Shown: one piece after another, positions 25,994 to 34,563 of the stretch
Position numbering within the stretch: position 1 is the stretch's first letter
Layout: each line of letters begins with the position of its first letter
Origin: JAHWKI01 sp035513575
GTDB lineage: Bacteria; Gemmatimonadota; Gemmatimonadetes; Longimicrobiales; RSA9
Direction of reading: 5' to 3'
Length of the DNA stretch: 64,000 nucleotides
Assembly: GCA_035513575.1 (NCBI GenBank)
Contig: DATKBW010000194.1
Location: forward strand, 1-64,000
The notes under the pieces: model-generated
What the model was told of the DNA's origin: nothing
Seen by the model: only the letters and a program-made list of their open reading frames with translations
Databases searched by the model: none
Position numbers and translations under genes: made by a program

Positions 25994-27721
25994 CTATTCG
26001 GCGGGCCGCAGGTCCACCAGCCGCGCCTGGAGGCGGGTGCGCCCGTTCCAGCTGTCCTCCTGGAGGTGGAAGGCGGCGTCCAGTGGCGCTCCCGACCGGG
26101 CGAGGTGGCCATGCGACTCCGCCATCCGGAAAGCGATCCCCTGGAGCCGGGCGTCGCCATCGGCCAGGGTGAGGCGGAGGTGCCGGCCGTCCGCTCCCAC
26201 CACCCTGGCGGCGCGCGCCCGGACGCCGCGGGCGACGAACACGGGCGTCGGGTTGCCCGGGCCGAAGGGGCCGGCGTGGGCGAGGAAGCGGGCGAGCGCG
26301 GGCGTCGCCTGGGCGAGCGGGATCTCGAGGTCCACCCGGAGCTCCGGGTGCGGCTCGTCCGGGAGCAGGGCCCGCGCCCGCTCGCCGAACGCGGCGCGGA
26401 ATCCGTCGATCCGGTCGGGGCGGATGTCGAACCCGGCGGCGGCGGCATGGCCGCCGAACCGCTCCAGATGGGTGCCGCACGCCCGGATCGAGTCCAGCAG
26501 GTCGAAGCCGGGGATCGACCGCGCGCTCCCCCGTGCGGTCCCATCGCCGTCGGGCAGGGCGATCAGGACCGTGGGGCGGTGCACGCGCTCCACCAGCCGC
26601 GAGGCGACGATGCCGATCACCCCCGGGTGCCACCCCCGTCCCGCCAGCACCACCGCCCGGTCGCGACCCGCGTCGTAGCCGCCGTCCAGCAGCCGGACGG
26701 CCTCGTCCAGGATCGCCCGGTCCACCGCCTGACGACGGGCGTTCGTCCGCTCCAGCTCGGCCACGAGCGGCGCCGTGGCCGCGGCCTCCGCCAGCAGCAG
26801 ATCCAACCCGGTCCCCGCGTCCTCCAGCCGCCCGACCGCGTTCAGCCGCGGGGCCAGCGCGTGGCTGAGGTGTCCCGCCGTGAGCGCCCGGTCGGCCAGC
26901 CCGGCGGAGCCCACCAGCGCCCGGAGCCCCGGATTCCGCGTGCCGGCGAGCACCCGCAGGCCGAAACGGGTCATGACGCGGTTCTCCCCCGTCAGCGGCA
27001 TGACGTCCGCCACGGTGGCCAGCGCGACCAGGTCGAGGTGGTAGTACACCTCCTCGTCCGCGAGACCGCGCGAGCGCGCCAGGGCGTGCATGACCTTGAA
27101 CGCGACCCCCGTTCCGGAGAGCGCCTTGTTCGGGTACCCGCAATCAGCGCGGTGAGGGTTGACCACGGCGGCCGCCTCCGGCAGGTCGACGCCGGGGGCG
27201 TGGTGGTCCGTGATCACGACGTCGAGCCCCGCCTTCCGGGCCTCCCGCACCGCGTCATGGGCGACGATCCCGCAGTCCGCGGTGAGGATCAGGCGGGCAT
27301 CCGCCGCCGCGGCGCGGCCGATCCCACCCGGACCGAGATCGTAGCCGTCCCGGATGCGGTGGGGGACGAAGGGTGCCACGCGGGCGCCCATGCGGCGGAG
27401 GAGGCGGGTGTAGAGCGCGGCGGCGCAGATGCCGTCCACGTCGTAGTCGCCGTGGACGAGGATGGTCTGGCGGCGATCGATGGCGAAGCGGATCCGGTCG
27501 AGTGCGGGTCCGATCCCGGCGAGGGAGGCGGGGTCGTGGAGGTCGTCGAGAGAGGGGCGGAGGAAGGCTTTTGCCGAGGTGGCGTCGCGGTGGCCGCGGA
27601 GGGCGAGGAGCCGGCACAGTGGCTCCGGGAGGCGCAGCTCCCGGACGAGTCCGGCAATGAGGGCCGGGTCCGGCGCCGGGGGCGCGGTACGCCAGCGGCG
27701 GGTGAGCGGGGTGGTGGTCAT
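25994..27721 (-). CDS. recJ: Single-stranded-DNA-specific exonuclease RecJ
   Basis: A 575-residue 5'-3' ssDNA exonuclease for recombination and mismatch repair. DHH motifs are HGDYDVDGICAAAL, LTADCGIVAHD and VITDHHAPG. The DHHA1 domain has the motif RGWHPGVIGIVASRLVE followed by GSARSIPGFDLLDSI and a GGHAAAAGF loop; the OB-fold C-terminus is present. Length is typical (560-600). The upstream part of this stretch has no conflict with its neighbours; the gap to the zinc-ribbon gene is 27 bases. Confidence 0.97.
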   Translation of the reverse strand: MTTTPLTRRWRTAPPAPDPALIAGLVRELRLPEPLCRLLALRGHRDATSAKAFLRPSLDDLHDPASLAGIGPALDRIRFAIDRRQTILVHGDYDVDGICAAALYTRLLRRMGARVAPFVPHRIRDGYDLGPGGIGRAAAADARLILTADCGIVAHDAVREARKAGLDVVITDHHAPGVDLPEAAAVVNPHRADCGYPNKALSGTGVAFKVMHALARSRGLADEEVYYHLDLVALATVADVMPLTGENRVMTRFGLRVLAGTRNPGLRALVGSAGLADRALTAGHLSHALAPRLNAVGRLEDAGTGLDLLLAEAAATAPLVAELERTNARRQAVDRAILDEAVRLLDGGYDAGRDRAVVLAGRGWHPGVIGIVASRLVERVHRPTVLIALPDGDGTARGSARSIPGFDLLDSIRACGTHLERFGGHAAAAGFDIRPDRIDGFRAAFGERARALLPDEPHPELRVDLEIPLAQATPALARFLAHAGPFGPGNPTPVFVARGVRARAARVVGADGRHLRLTLADGDARLQGIAFRMAESHGHLARSGAPLDAAFHLQEDSWNGRTRLQARLVDLRPAE

Positions 27722-27748
27722 CCGGGGAGCGGGATCGGGGTCCGCGAC

Positions 27749-28456
27749 TCAGCTCTCCGCGTAGAGGATCACGCCGCATGCCTCGCACCGGTGGAGGGCC
27801 TTCTTGCGACGGATCTCGTTCTGCTCCTGGATCGGCACCATGCTGAAGCAGTGCCCGCATGCGCCGTCCGGGGTGAGGGTGGCCAGGGCCACGCGGGTCT
27901 TCCCGCCGCGGATCCGCTCGTACAGCCGGGCCGCATCGCCCGTCAGGCGCACGAGCTTGTTCCTGCGCTGGTCCTCCAGCACGTCCAGCTGTTCGGCGGC
28001 GTCGTCGCGGGCCGCCAGGAGCTCCTCCCGCCGCGGGTCCATCTCGGCATGGACGGCCTCCAGCTTCTTCTCCAGCTCTTCCACCTTCAGCTCCGTGCGC
28101 GTCACCTGCTCCATCAGGCCGAGGGCGTCATCCTCGTCCGCCTCCAGCGCCTTCCGGATCAGGTCGATCTCCGTCCGCGCCGCCGCCTCTTCGCGCGCGT
28201 TCCGGGCCCGCTCCAGGTGGCCCTCGTACTTCCCGAGGTGCGCCTGCTTGTCCGCGGCCGCGCGCTCCAGCCGCCGGGACTCCGTCTTCAGCTCGTCGAG
28301 CCGCTTCCGCGCCGCGTCCAGCTCCTGCTCCGCCTGCCGCAGCGGGGCGTCCAGCTCTTCCAGCTCCGGCTCGAACCGCCTCACCTTCTCCTTCGCCTGT
28401 CGCATCTGCTCATCCAGGTCCTGCAGCTCCAGTAGCGCCTCGTACGTCTCCTGCAT
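27749..28456 (-). CDS. Coiled-coil zinc-ribbon protein (C4-type)
   Basis: A 235-residue protein: a long coiled coil (about residues 1-180, heptads such as LEELDAPLRQAEQELDAARKRLDELK), then a C-terminal zinc ribbon with CGHC and CEAC pairs. This architecture matches a family of C4 zinc-ribbon coiled-coil proteins (CT398-like) found next to RNase H/DNA-repair or flagellar genes. Nucleic-acid or protein binding is plausible; the function is not established. It sits between dnaG and recJ, hinting at a DNA-replication role. Confidence 0.82.
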   Translation of the reverse strand: MQETYEALLELQDLDEQMRQAKEKVRRFEPELEELDAPLRQAEQELDAARKRLDELKTESRRLERAAADKQAHLGKYEGHLERARNAREEAAARTEIDLIRKALEADEDDALGLMEQVTRTELKVEELEKKLEAVHAEMDPRREELLAARDDAAEQLDVLEDQRRNKLVRLTGDAARLYERIRGGKTRVALATLTPDGACGHCFSMVPIQEQNEIRRKKALHRCEACGVILYAES

Positions 28457-28480
28457 TCTCCTCCTCTCCGCCGGTCACCT

Positions 28481-30304
28481 TCAGCGCTTCAAGTACCGGC
28501 GGTACCGGTTCGACACCTTGGCCCCGAGCCTCGCCATCTCGGTGGCCTTCTCCTTCAGCTTCCGCTTCAGCTCCGTCTTCTCGGCGAACAGCGCCGCGTG
28601 CTCGGACGCGTCCGCCTCCGCCAGCCGCGCCTGCAACTCGTCCAGCCGCTCCAGCTGGGGGCGCAGCCGGATCGTCTCCACCTGCTCCCAGAACACCCGG
28701 TCCGGGTCCGACAGCTCCGTGCGGTCGCCGCGCAGCTGCTCCAGCAGCGCCCCGGCTTCCGCGCTCATGGGCAGGGCCGCGAGATCCTCCACCCCTTCCC
28801 CGCCCCGGCCCAGCGCCTCGTAGAGCTCCCGGTTCACGGCGCCCCGGATCTCCCCCGCCGGGACCAGGTCCACCGCGCCGCGGATCCGCCCCGGGTCCCG
28901 CACCATCAGCAGGAGCAGGAGCTGCTCCGCGCCGTCCCGCCCCGGGCGCCCCGGTGATTCCCCGGCCATCGTGCGCGCTGGGCGCTGGATCCGCTGCGCC
29001 GCCACGCGCCGCGAGCCCCCGGACGCCTCGCGGATCTCCCCTTCCAGCGTCTCCCTGCGGACCCCGGTCCGCCTGGCCACCCGGTCGACGTAGATGTCCT
29101 GGAGCGTCGGGTCCTTCGCCGCGCGCAGCGTGGGCAGCAGCCCGTCCAGCGCCTTCCGGACGCCCTCCACGTCCTCGAAGTAGCCGCGCTCCTCCAGGAT
29201 CTGGAGCTTCCGCTCGAGCACGTCCACGGCGTCCTCGAGGTACGGCTGGAGCGCTTCGGCCCCACCCGCCCGCGCCACCGAGTCCGGGTCCTCTCCCGGG
29301 GGCAGCGTCACGACCATGGGGTGCCCCCCCGCCCGCAGGATCTCGTCCCCGCTCCGGAACGTCGCGCGGAGTCCGGCCGGATCGCTGTCGTAGAGGATCA
29401 GCACCCGGGCGGTGTAGCGGGTGATCAGGGCGGCCTGCTCGGGCGTCATGGCGGTCCCGAGCGTCGCCACCACGTGCTCCACCCCCCGCGCGGCGAGCGA
29501 AACGTAGTCCATGTACCCTTCGACGACCAGTGCGGCGGACTCTCTCCGGATGGCACCCTTCGACCAGTGGAGTCCGTAGAGCTCGCGACCCTTGTGGTAC
29601 AGCGGCGTCTCGGGGGAGTTCAGGTACTTCGGACCGGTCGCGTCGCCGCTCAGCACGCGCCCGCCGAAGCCGATGACGCGCCCCCGCACGTCCGTGATGG
29701 GGAAGATCAGGCGGTCCCGGAGCCGGTCGTACGGCTCGTCCATCTTCTCGCTGGTCTTGATGAGCCCTGCGGTCTCGAGGACCTCGTCGGTCATCCCGTG
29801 GGCGTGAGCGGCCTCCCGGAGGTCGCGCCAGGCGTCGGGGGCATAGCCGAGAAGGAACCGCTCCGCGGCGGCCTCGTCGATCCCCCGCTGCTGGAGGTAG
29901 CGCCGGGCATTGCCTCCCCGGTCCGGATCCAGGAGCCGCCGGCGGTAGAAGTCGGCCGCAAACGCGAGGGCCTCGCGGTACGGGCGGAGCGCGTCGTCCT
30001 CGGGACGGGCAGCGGCGCGCGGGATCTCCACGCCCTCCCGCTGCGCCAGCTTCTCCACCGCCTCGTTGAAGGAGAGGCCCAGGTGCTTCATGAGGAAGGA
30101 GAACACGTCCCCCGACTCGCCGCACCCGAAGCACTTGTAGAACCCCTTCCCGGGGACCACATAGAACGACGGGGTCTTTTCGGCGTGGAACGGGCAGAGC
30201 GCCTTGAACTCCTTCCCCGCGCGCTTGAGCTGCACGTGCTCGCCGATGACCTCGACGATGTCGGCCCGATCCCGGACCTCCTCGACGGTGTGGTCCGGGA
30301 TCAT
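28481..30304 (-). CDS. dnaG: DNA primase
   Basis: A 607-residue primase that makes RNA primers at the replication fork. The N-terminal CHC2 zinc finger shows ALCPFHAEKTPSFYVVPGKGFYKCFGCGESGDVF (Cys-His-Cys-Cys). The TOPRIM domain has LVVEGYMDYVSLAARG and LYDSDPAGLRATFR. A C-terminal helicase-binding domain follows. The ATG overlaps the mutS2 stop (ATGA); the in-frame extension upstream is antisense to the end of mutS2. An rpoD gene, often next door in other bacteria, is absent here. Confidence 0.97.
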   Translation of the reverse strand: MIPDHTVEEVRDRADIVEVIGEHVQLKRAGKEFKALCPFHAEKTPSFYVVPGKGFYKCFGCGESGDVFSFLMKHLGLSFNEAVEKLAQREGVEIPRAAARPEDDALRPYREALAFAADFYRRRLLDPDRGGNARRYLQQRGIDEAAAERFLLGYAPDAWRDLREAAHAHGMTDEVLETAGLIKTSEKMDEPYDRLRDRLIFPITDVRGRVIGFGGRVLSGDATGPKYLNSPETPLYHKGRELYGLHWSKGAIRRESAALVVEGYMDYVSLAARGVEHVVATLGTAMTPEQAALITRYTARVLILYDSDPAGLRATFRSGDEILRAGGHPMVVTLPPGEDPDSVARAGGAEALQPYLEDAVDVLERKLQILEERGYFEDVEGVRKALDGLLPTLRAAKDPTLQDIYVDRVARRTGVRRETLEGEIREASGGSRRVAAQRIQRPARTMAGESPGRPGRDGAEQLLLLLMVRDPGRIRGAVDLVPAGEIRGAVNRELYEALGRGGEGVEDLAALPMSAEAGALLEQLRGDRTELSDPDRVFWEQVETIRLRPQLERLDELQARLAEADASEHAALFAEKTELKRKLKEKATEMARLGAKVSNRYRRYLKR

Positions 30305-32712
30305 TCCAGCTCCGCCACGGTGACGCCGGCACCACCCTCGCCGACGCCACCCGGGCGATGGGAGCGGACCCGCGGCTCGCCGTTGAGCAGCTCGGCGACC
30401 ACCTGCCGCAGGATCCCCTCCCCCTTGCCGTGGACGATCCGCAGGCTCGGCAGCCCGGCCTGGATGGCCGCGTCGAGGGCGGGGTAGAGCGCCGCAGCCA
30501 CGTCCTCCGCCCGCATGCCCCGCAGGTGGATTTCGGGCGAGGCGTTCACGTCCGGACCCGCCCACCCCCCGCCGCCCGCGACCCGCGTGCCCGCCGCGCC
30601 CCCCTCCCGCTCCTCGGGCCGGTCCCGGTCCACGGGCTCGAGGTCCGCCACCTTGACGTCCATGCGGAGCCCGTTCGCGTCCACGGTGGCCCGGCCGTCC
30701 CGCACCTCCACCACCGTCCCGCGCGTCCCGCTCGCGGCGATCCGCACGGGCATCCCCGGAGCGAGCCCCGGCGGCCGGTGCCGCTCCTCGCGCCGCTCCG
30801 GCGCGCGCTCCCGCTGCCGGTTCGCCGACTCCTCCAGCTGGCGGCGGGCGGCCGTGGCCGCGGCGTCGAAGGCGGCCGCGTCCGCACCCCTCCCGACGGC
30901 CTGGCGCAGCTCCGCGATGGCCGCCTCCACGTCCCGCCTCGCGTTCAGCAGGAGGTCGCGGGCCTGCTGCCGCGCCCGGCGCTCCGCGTCCCCTTCGCGG
31001 CGCTGGACCTCGCGCCGACGCTGCTCCATCTCCTCCCGCAACGCGTCCGCGTCGGCCCGCGCGGCCGCGGCCGCGGCGCGCTCCACGGCGGCACGCTCCG
31101 TGGCCGTGCGGAGCTCCTGCTCCTTCTCTTCCAGCTCCAGGAGGAGCTGGCTGACGTCCCGCTCTCCGCGCGGGAGCAGCGACTCCGCCTCCGCCAGGAC
31201 GGCGGAGTCGAACCCGAGGCGGCGGGCAATGGCCAGCCCGTAGCTCCGGCCGGGGATCCCCTTGAGCAGGCGGTAGGTCGGCTCGAGGCGCTCCGGGTCG
31301 AACTGGAGCGAAGCGTTCACCACGCCCGCCTCCTCGCCGGCCAGCAGCTTCAGCTGCCCGAGATGGGACGTGGCGACCGTGAGCGTGCCCCGGCGCGTGA
31401 GCTCCACGAGGATCGCGCGCGCCAGCGCACCCCCCTCGGCCGGGTCCGTCCCGCTGCCGACCTCGTCGATGAGGACCAGCGACGCACCGTCCGCCTCCTC
31501 GACGATCTCCTTCAGGTTCGCCAGGTGGGCGGAGAAAGTGGAGAGGCTCGCCTCGATGGACTGCTCGTCGCCGATGTCGGCGAACACGTTGCGGAAGATC
31601 GGCAGCCGGGTGCCCTTCCCTACGGGTGGGACCACCCCGGCCTGGGTCATGAGGCTGATGAGACCGATCGCCTTGAGCAGCACGGTCTTCCCCCCCGTGT
31701 TCGGTCCGGACACTACCAGCGTTCGCTCCTCCGGGTCCATCCGGAGCGCGAACGGGACCGCCCCACCCTCCTTCGCGAGGAGGAGCGGATGCCGGCCGTT
31801 CACCACCTCGTAGCCCTCGTCCCGGGCCCCGAGCGACGGTGGCTCCGCGCCGTGCTCCCGGGCGTAGCGGGCGCGGGCATGGAGGGAATCGAACGCGACC
31901 AGCGCTTCGAGGGACTCGTGCAGGTCGGTGGCGTGGGGACGGAGCGCATCGGTGCGCTCGGCCAGGATCCGGTGGACCTCGCGGGCCTCGGCGAGCTCCA
32001 GCTCCCGCAGCCGGTTCATCAGCTCCAGCGCCAGCGGCGGCTCGACGAAGAGGGTGGTGCCCGTCGCGGACTCGTCGTGGACCAGCCCGCCGACCTGGAC
32101 CCGGCCCTCGCGCCGGATCGGGATCACGTACCGTCCTTCGCGGAGCGTGACCGAGGCGTCGGGCACCCGGAGCGAGTCCGGCAGCCCGGCCATGAACCGC
32201 TCGAGCCGCTGCACGATGGCGCCGCGCTGGGCGCGGAGCTCGCGGCGCGTCCGGGCGAGGGCCGGGGTGGCGTCGTCACGGACGTCGCCCGCGTCGTCCA
32301 CGGTCCGTTCGATGGACCGGGCCTCGGAGTCCAGCACCACCATGCGGTCCGCCAGCGGCCGCAGGGGCGGGAGGTCATCCAGGTGGGGGCGAAGCGCATC
32401 GCGCGTCCCGGCGCTCGCTCGCAGGAGCCGCCCGGCCTCCAGCAGCGTCCGGGCGTCCCAGACCGAGCCGGGCTTCGCCAGCCGCCTCAGCTCGCCGCCG
32501 AGGTCGGGGATCCCCGGGACCGCCCACCCCTCGGTGGCGAGGACGAACCGCATCATGGCATCCACGCGGCCGAGCTCCGCGGCGATGCGCGTCGGATCGT
32601 CGTCCGGCTCGAGGGCGCGCACCGCGGCCGCCCCCAGCTCGCTGGTGGCCCGCCCCGCCACGACATCGAGGGCCGCGGGTAGCTGGAGGACCTGGAACGC
32701 GTGGCGGTTCAT
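30301..32712 (-). CDS. mutS2: Endonuclease MutS2
   Basis: An 803-residue protein with the MutS2 layout: core/clamp helices, ATPase domain with Walker A (VSGPNTGGKTVLLKAIG), Walker B (LVLIDEVGSGTDPAEG), a coiled-coil region rich in REEMEQRRREVQRREG, and a C-terminal Smr nuclease domain (IHLRGMRAEDVAAALYPAL, HGKGEGILRQVV). In Bacillus it rescues collided ribosomes or suppresses recombination. Length is typical. It is coupled to dnaG downstream and is preceded by the yqeY-like gene. Confidence 0.96.
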   Translation of the reverse strand: MNRHAFQVLQLPAALDVVAGRATSELGAAAVRALEPDDDPTRIAAELGRVDAMMRFVLATEGWAVPGIPDLGGELRRLAKPGSVWDARTLLEAGRLLRASAGTRDALRPHLDDLPPLRPLADRMVVLDSEARSIERTVDDAGDVRDDATPALARTRRELRAQRGAIVQRLERFMAGLPDSLRVPDASVTLREGRYVIPIRREGRVQVGGLVHDESATGTTLFVEPPLALELMNRLRELELAEAREVHRILAERTDALRPHATDLHESLEALVAFDSLHARARYAREHGAEPPSLGARDEGYEVVNGRHPLLLAKEGGAVPFALRMDPEERTLVVSGPNTGGKTVLLKAIGLISLMTQAGVVPPVGKGTRLPIFRNVFADIGDEQSIEASLSTFSAHLANLKEIVEEADGASLVLIDEVGSGTDPAEGGALARAILVELTRRGTLTVATSHLGQLKLLAGEEAGVVNASLQFDPERLEPTYRLLKGIPGRSYGLAIARRLGFDSAVLAEAESLLPRGERDVSQLLLELEEKEQELRTATERAAVERAAAAAARADADALREEMEQRRREVQRREGDAERRARQQARDLLLNARRDVEAAIAELRQAVGRGADAAAFDAAATAARRQLEESANRQRERAPERREERHRPPGLAPGMPVRIAASGTRGTVVEVRDGRATVDANGLRMDVKVADLEPVDRDRPEEREGGAAGTRVAGGGGWAGPDVNASPEIHLRGMRAEDVAAALYPALDAAIQAGLPSLRIVHGKGEGILRQVVAELLNGEPRVRSHRPGGVGEGGAGVTVAELE

Positions 32713-32725
32713 GCGCCGCAGGGCC

Positions 32726-33163
32726 TCAGCCCAGCTCCTCGCGCACGATGCGGTTCGCCTCGCGGCCCTCGAACCGCCCCCTGATCCGCGGCATGATGGC
32801 GCCCATGACCGCGCCCATGTTGTCGGCCCCCGCGGCGATCGCGTCGCGCACGATGGCCCGGACCTCCCCTTCGTCCATGGACGCGGGCGTGTACGCGCCC
32901 AGGATCTCCGCCTCCCGCTCCTCCTTCTCCGCGAGCTCCGGCCGACCCGCGCCGCGCATCTGGTCCGCGGCCTCGCGGCGCCGCTTCACCGCTTTCGCCA
33001 CCACGTCCACGACGTCCGGGTCCTCCAGCTCCCGGCCCAGCTCGATCTCGCGATTGCGCGCCTCCGAGAGCGTCATGGTCAGCACGCCCGTGCGGAGCCT
33101 GTCCCGGGCCTTCCGTGCGTCGTTCAGATCCACCCGCAGCCGGTCCTTCAGCGTCCCCGCCAT
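32726..33163 (-). CDS. yqeY: GatB/YqeY domain protein
   Basis: A 145-residue protein homologous to the C-terminal tail domain of GatB, a tRNA-binding region of the amidotransferase. It opens LKDRLRVDLNDARKARDRLRTGVLTM and contains EILGAYTPASMDEGEVRAIV and GAVMGAIMPRIRGRFEGREANRIV. The role of the free-standing form is not settled. The start is chosen at ATG 33163, preceded by AGGAGG about ten bases upstream; codons before it lie in the divergent intergenic region. yqeY-dnaG linkage is common. Confidence 0.93.
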   Translation of the reverse strand: MAGTLKDRLRVDLNDARKARDRLRTGVLTMTLSEARNREIELGRELEDPDVVDVVAKAVKRRREAADQMRGAGRPELAEKEEREAEILGAYTPASMDEGEVRAIVRDAIAAGADNMGAVMGAIMPRIRGRFEGREANRIVREELG

Positions 33164-33244
33164 GTGCTCCCCGCCTCCTCTCAAACCTGCTCGTCCCTTC
33201 CCGCCCGCGCGATGTCCGCTCCCGCCATTCCGCCGCCCCGGTCC

Positions 33245-33269
33245 AGGGGCCACGATGGGAGCCCCTTTT
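33245..33269 (+). other. Hairpin with T run just before the plus-strand gene
   Basis: AGGGGC (33245-33250) and GCCCCT (33261-33266) form a 6-bp stem followed by TTT. It is terminator-like and lies directly ahead of the Shine-Dalgarno AGGAG at 33271-33275. If transcription enters from the left it could attenuate the gene at 33282. Confidence 0.3.
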
Positions 33270-33281
33270 CCAGGAGCCCTC

Positions 33282-33827
33282 ATGCCCGCGACCCAATCCG
33301 ACCGCGCGGCCGACCTCATGCGTCGCGCCGGCTGTCCCGTCCTCCCCCTCGCCCACCTCGCCGGGCTCCTCGACACCCCCGGCCCGGCCCTGGCCGGGGA
33401 GCTCGGCCGCGACCCCCGCTTCCGCGTGCTCCGGACCGCCCCGATCGTGGCCACGTCGATCCCGTGCCCGGAGGACGTGGGCGCCGCCTACGCGGCCGCG
33501 CTCCGGCGTGCAGGGCTCGCGGGCGACTGCTTCGTCCTGTTCGCCGATCCCGCCCGCCCGGGCGACGACTCCGCCGCTGCCATGCTGGCGCACACCCTCG
33601 CCCGCCTCCTCCCGGCGGCGGTCGCGACAGGGGTGGCGGACGAGTCCATCGCCCGCGCCGCCGAGGTCGCCACGGCCATGGCCCGCGCCGGGGTGTCGCC
33701 TAGGCCCCTTCCAGCAGGCCCGTCCACCACTCCCCCTCCAGCCGCTCGTGCGCGACCCGCAGCCCGGCCGCCGCGGCGGCCTCCTTCAGCGCGGGGGCCT
33801 CGTGGTCGAGGATCCCCCCGAGGATGA
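33282..33827 (+). CDS. Unknown plus-strand protein overlapping prmA in antisense
   Basis: A 181-residue predicted protein with strong GC third-position use over its first 140 codons and AGGAG eight bases before the ATG (an in-frame ATG at 33255 also has AGGGG). The first 140 residues look globular (ADLMRRAGCPVLPLAHLAGLLD, DVGAAYAAALRRAGLAGDCFVLF, AARAAEV-like helices). I recognise no family and see no signal peptide or membrane helix. The last 40 residues are Pro/Arg-rich and are antisense to the 3' end of prmA over 128 bases; a +1 shift would instead end the protein near 33702. Treat the C-terminus as doubtful. Confidence 0.55.
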   Translation: MPATQSDRAADLMRRAGCPVLPLAHLAGLLDTPGPALAGELGRDPRFRVLRTAPIVATSIPCPEDVGAAYAAALRRAGLAGDCFVLFADPARPGDDSAAAMLAHTLARLLPAAVATGVADESIARAAEVATAMARAGVSPRPLPAGPSTTPPPAARARPAARPPRRPPSARGPRGRGSPRG

Positions 33828-34563
33828 CGCGCCCCCCGGGGCGGAGCGCGCCGGCAAGGTCCGGAAGGAGCGGGGTGAGGACGCCGCTCAGGACGTTCGC
33901 CGCGATGACGTCGAAACCCTCCGGATCCGCGGCCAGCCAGGCCGGGTCCACGACGGCGCATTCCAGGGCCACACGCCCGGCCACGGCGTTCCGCTCCAGG
34001 TTCTCCCGGCAGTTGTCCAGCGCGTCCGGATCGGATTCCACGGCGAGGACGGACCCCGCGCCCAGGCGGGCGGCCGCGATGGCCAGGATCCCGCTCCCCG
34101 TGCCCACGTCCAGGACACGCTCGCCGCCGCGGATCGCGCGCTCCACGTACTCCAGTGCGCCCCGGGTGGTGGCGTGCTCGCCCGTGCCGAAGGCGGTGGC
34201 CGGATCGATGACGACCACGATCCGGCCGCCGTCCTCCGCCACCGGGTTCCAGGGTTGTGTGATGGTCAGACGACGTCCCACGGGCCGCGGGTCGAGGCCC
34301 TCCTTCCACCGGCGCGACCAATCCTCGTCCGCCTGCCAGCGCCAGAGCAGCTCCGGCGCCGACCCCGCCAGCCCACGCAGCCGCTCCGTGGCGACGCGCA
34401 GGAACCCCTCCGGGTCATCCGGCTCGGGGATATAGGTGGTGAGCAGGTCCGCGTCCTCTTCCACGGCGGTGCCCCCCAATGCGAAGAGCCCCTCGGAGAG
34501 CTCGTGCGCCAGCTCCTCCGAGGGGACTCGAACCGTGAGCACGATCCAGCGCGCGGGCATCAC
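33700..34563 (-). CDS. prmA: Ribosomal protein L11 methyltransferase
   Basis: A 287-residue SAM methyltransferase that trimethylates ribosomal protein L11. An N-terminal recognition domain contains WSRRWKEGLDPRPVG. The core motif PATAFGTGEHATTRGALEYVE is diagnostic of PrmA, with SAM motif I RVLDVGTGSGILAIAAARLGA and FDVIAANVLSGVL following. It starts with GTG overlapping the dnaJ stop (GTGA), with an ATG one codon later as an alternative. dnaJ-prmA linkage is conserved in many bacteria. Confidence 0.97.
   Translation of the reverse strand: MMPARWIVLTVRVPSEELAHELSEGLFALGGTAVEEDADLLTTYIPEPDDPEGFLRVATERLRGLAGSAPELLWRWQADEDWSRRWKEGLDPRPVGRRLTITQPWNPVAEDGGRIVVVIDPATAFGTGEHATTRGALEYVERAIRGGERVLDVGTGSGILAIAAARLGAGSVLAVESDPDALDNCRENLERNAVAGRVALECAVVDPAWLAADPEGFDVIAANVLSGVLTPLLPDLAGALRPGGRVILGGILDHEAPALKEAAAAAGLRVAHERLEGEWWTGLLEGA

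Noticed and set aside
25694..28435. A 913-codon plus-strand open frame
   Set aside because: It runs antisense through rsmD, recJ and the zinc-ribbon gene; composition is Arg/Gly/Pro-biased.
30358..32682. 774-codon plus-strand open frame
   Set aside because: Antisense to MutS2, whose motifs are unmistakable.
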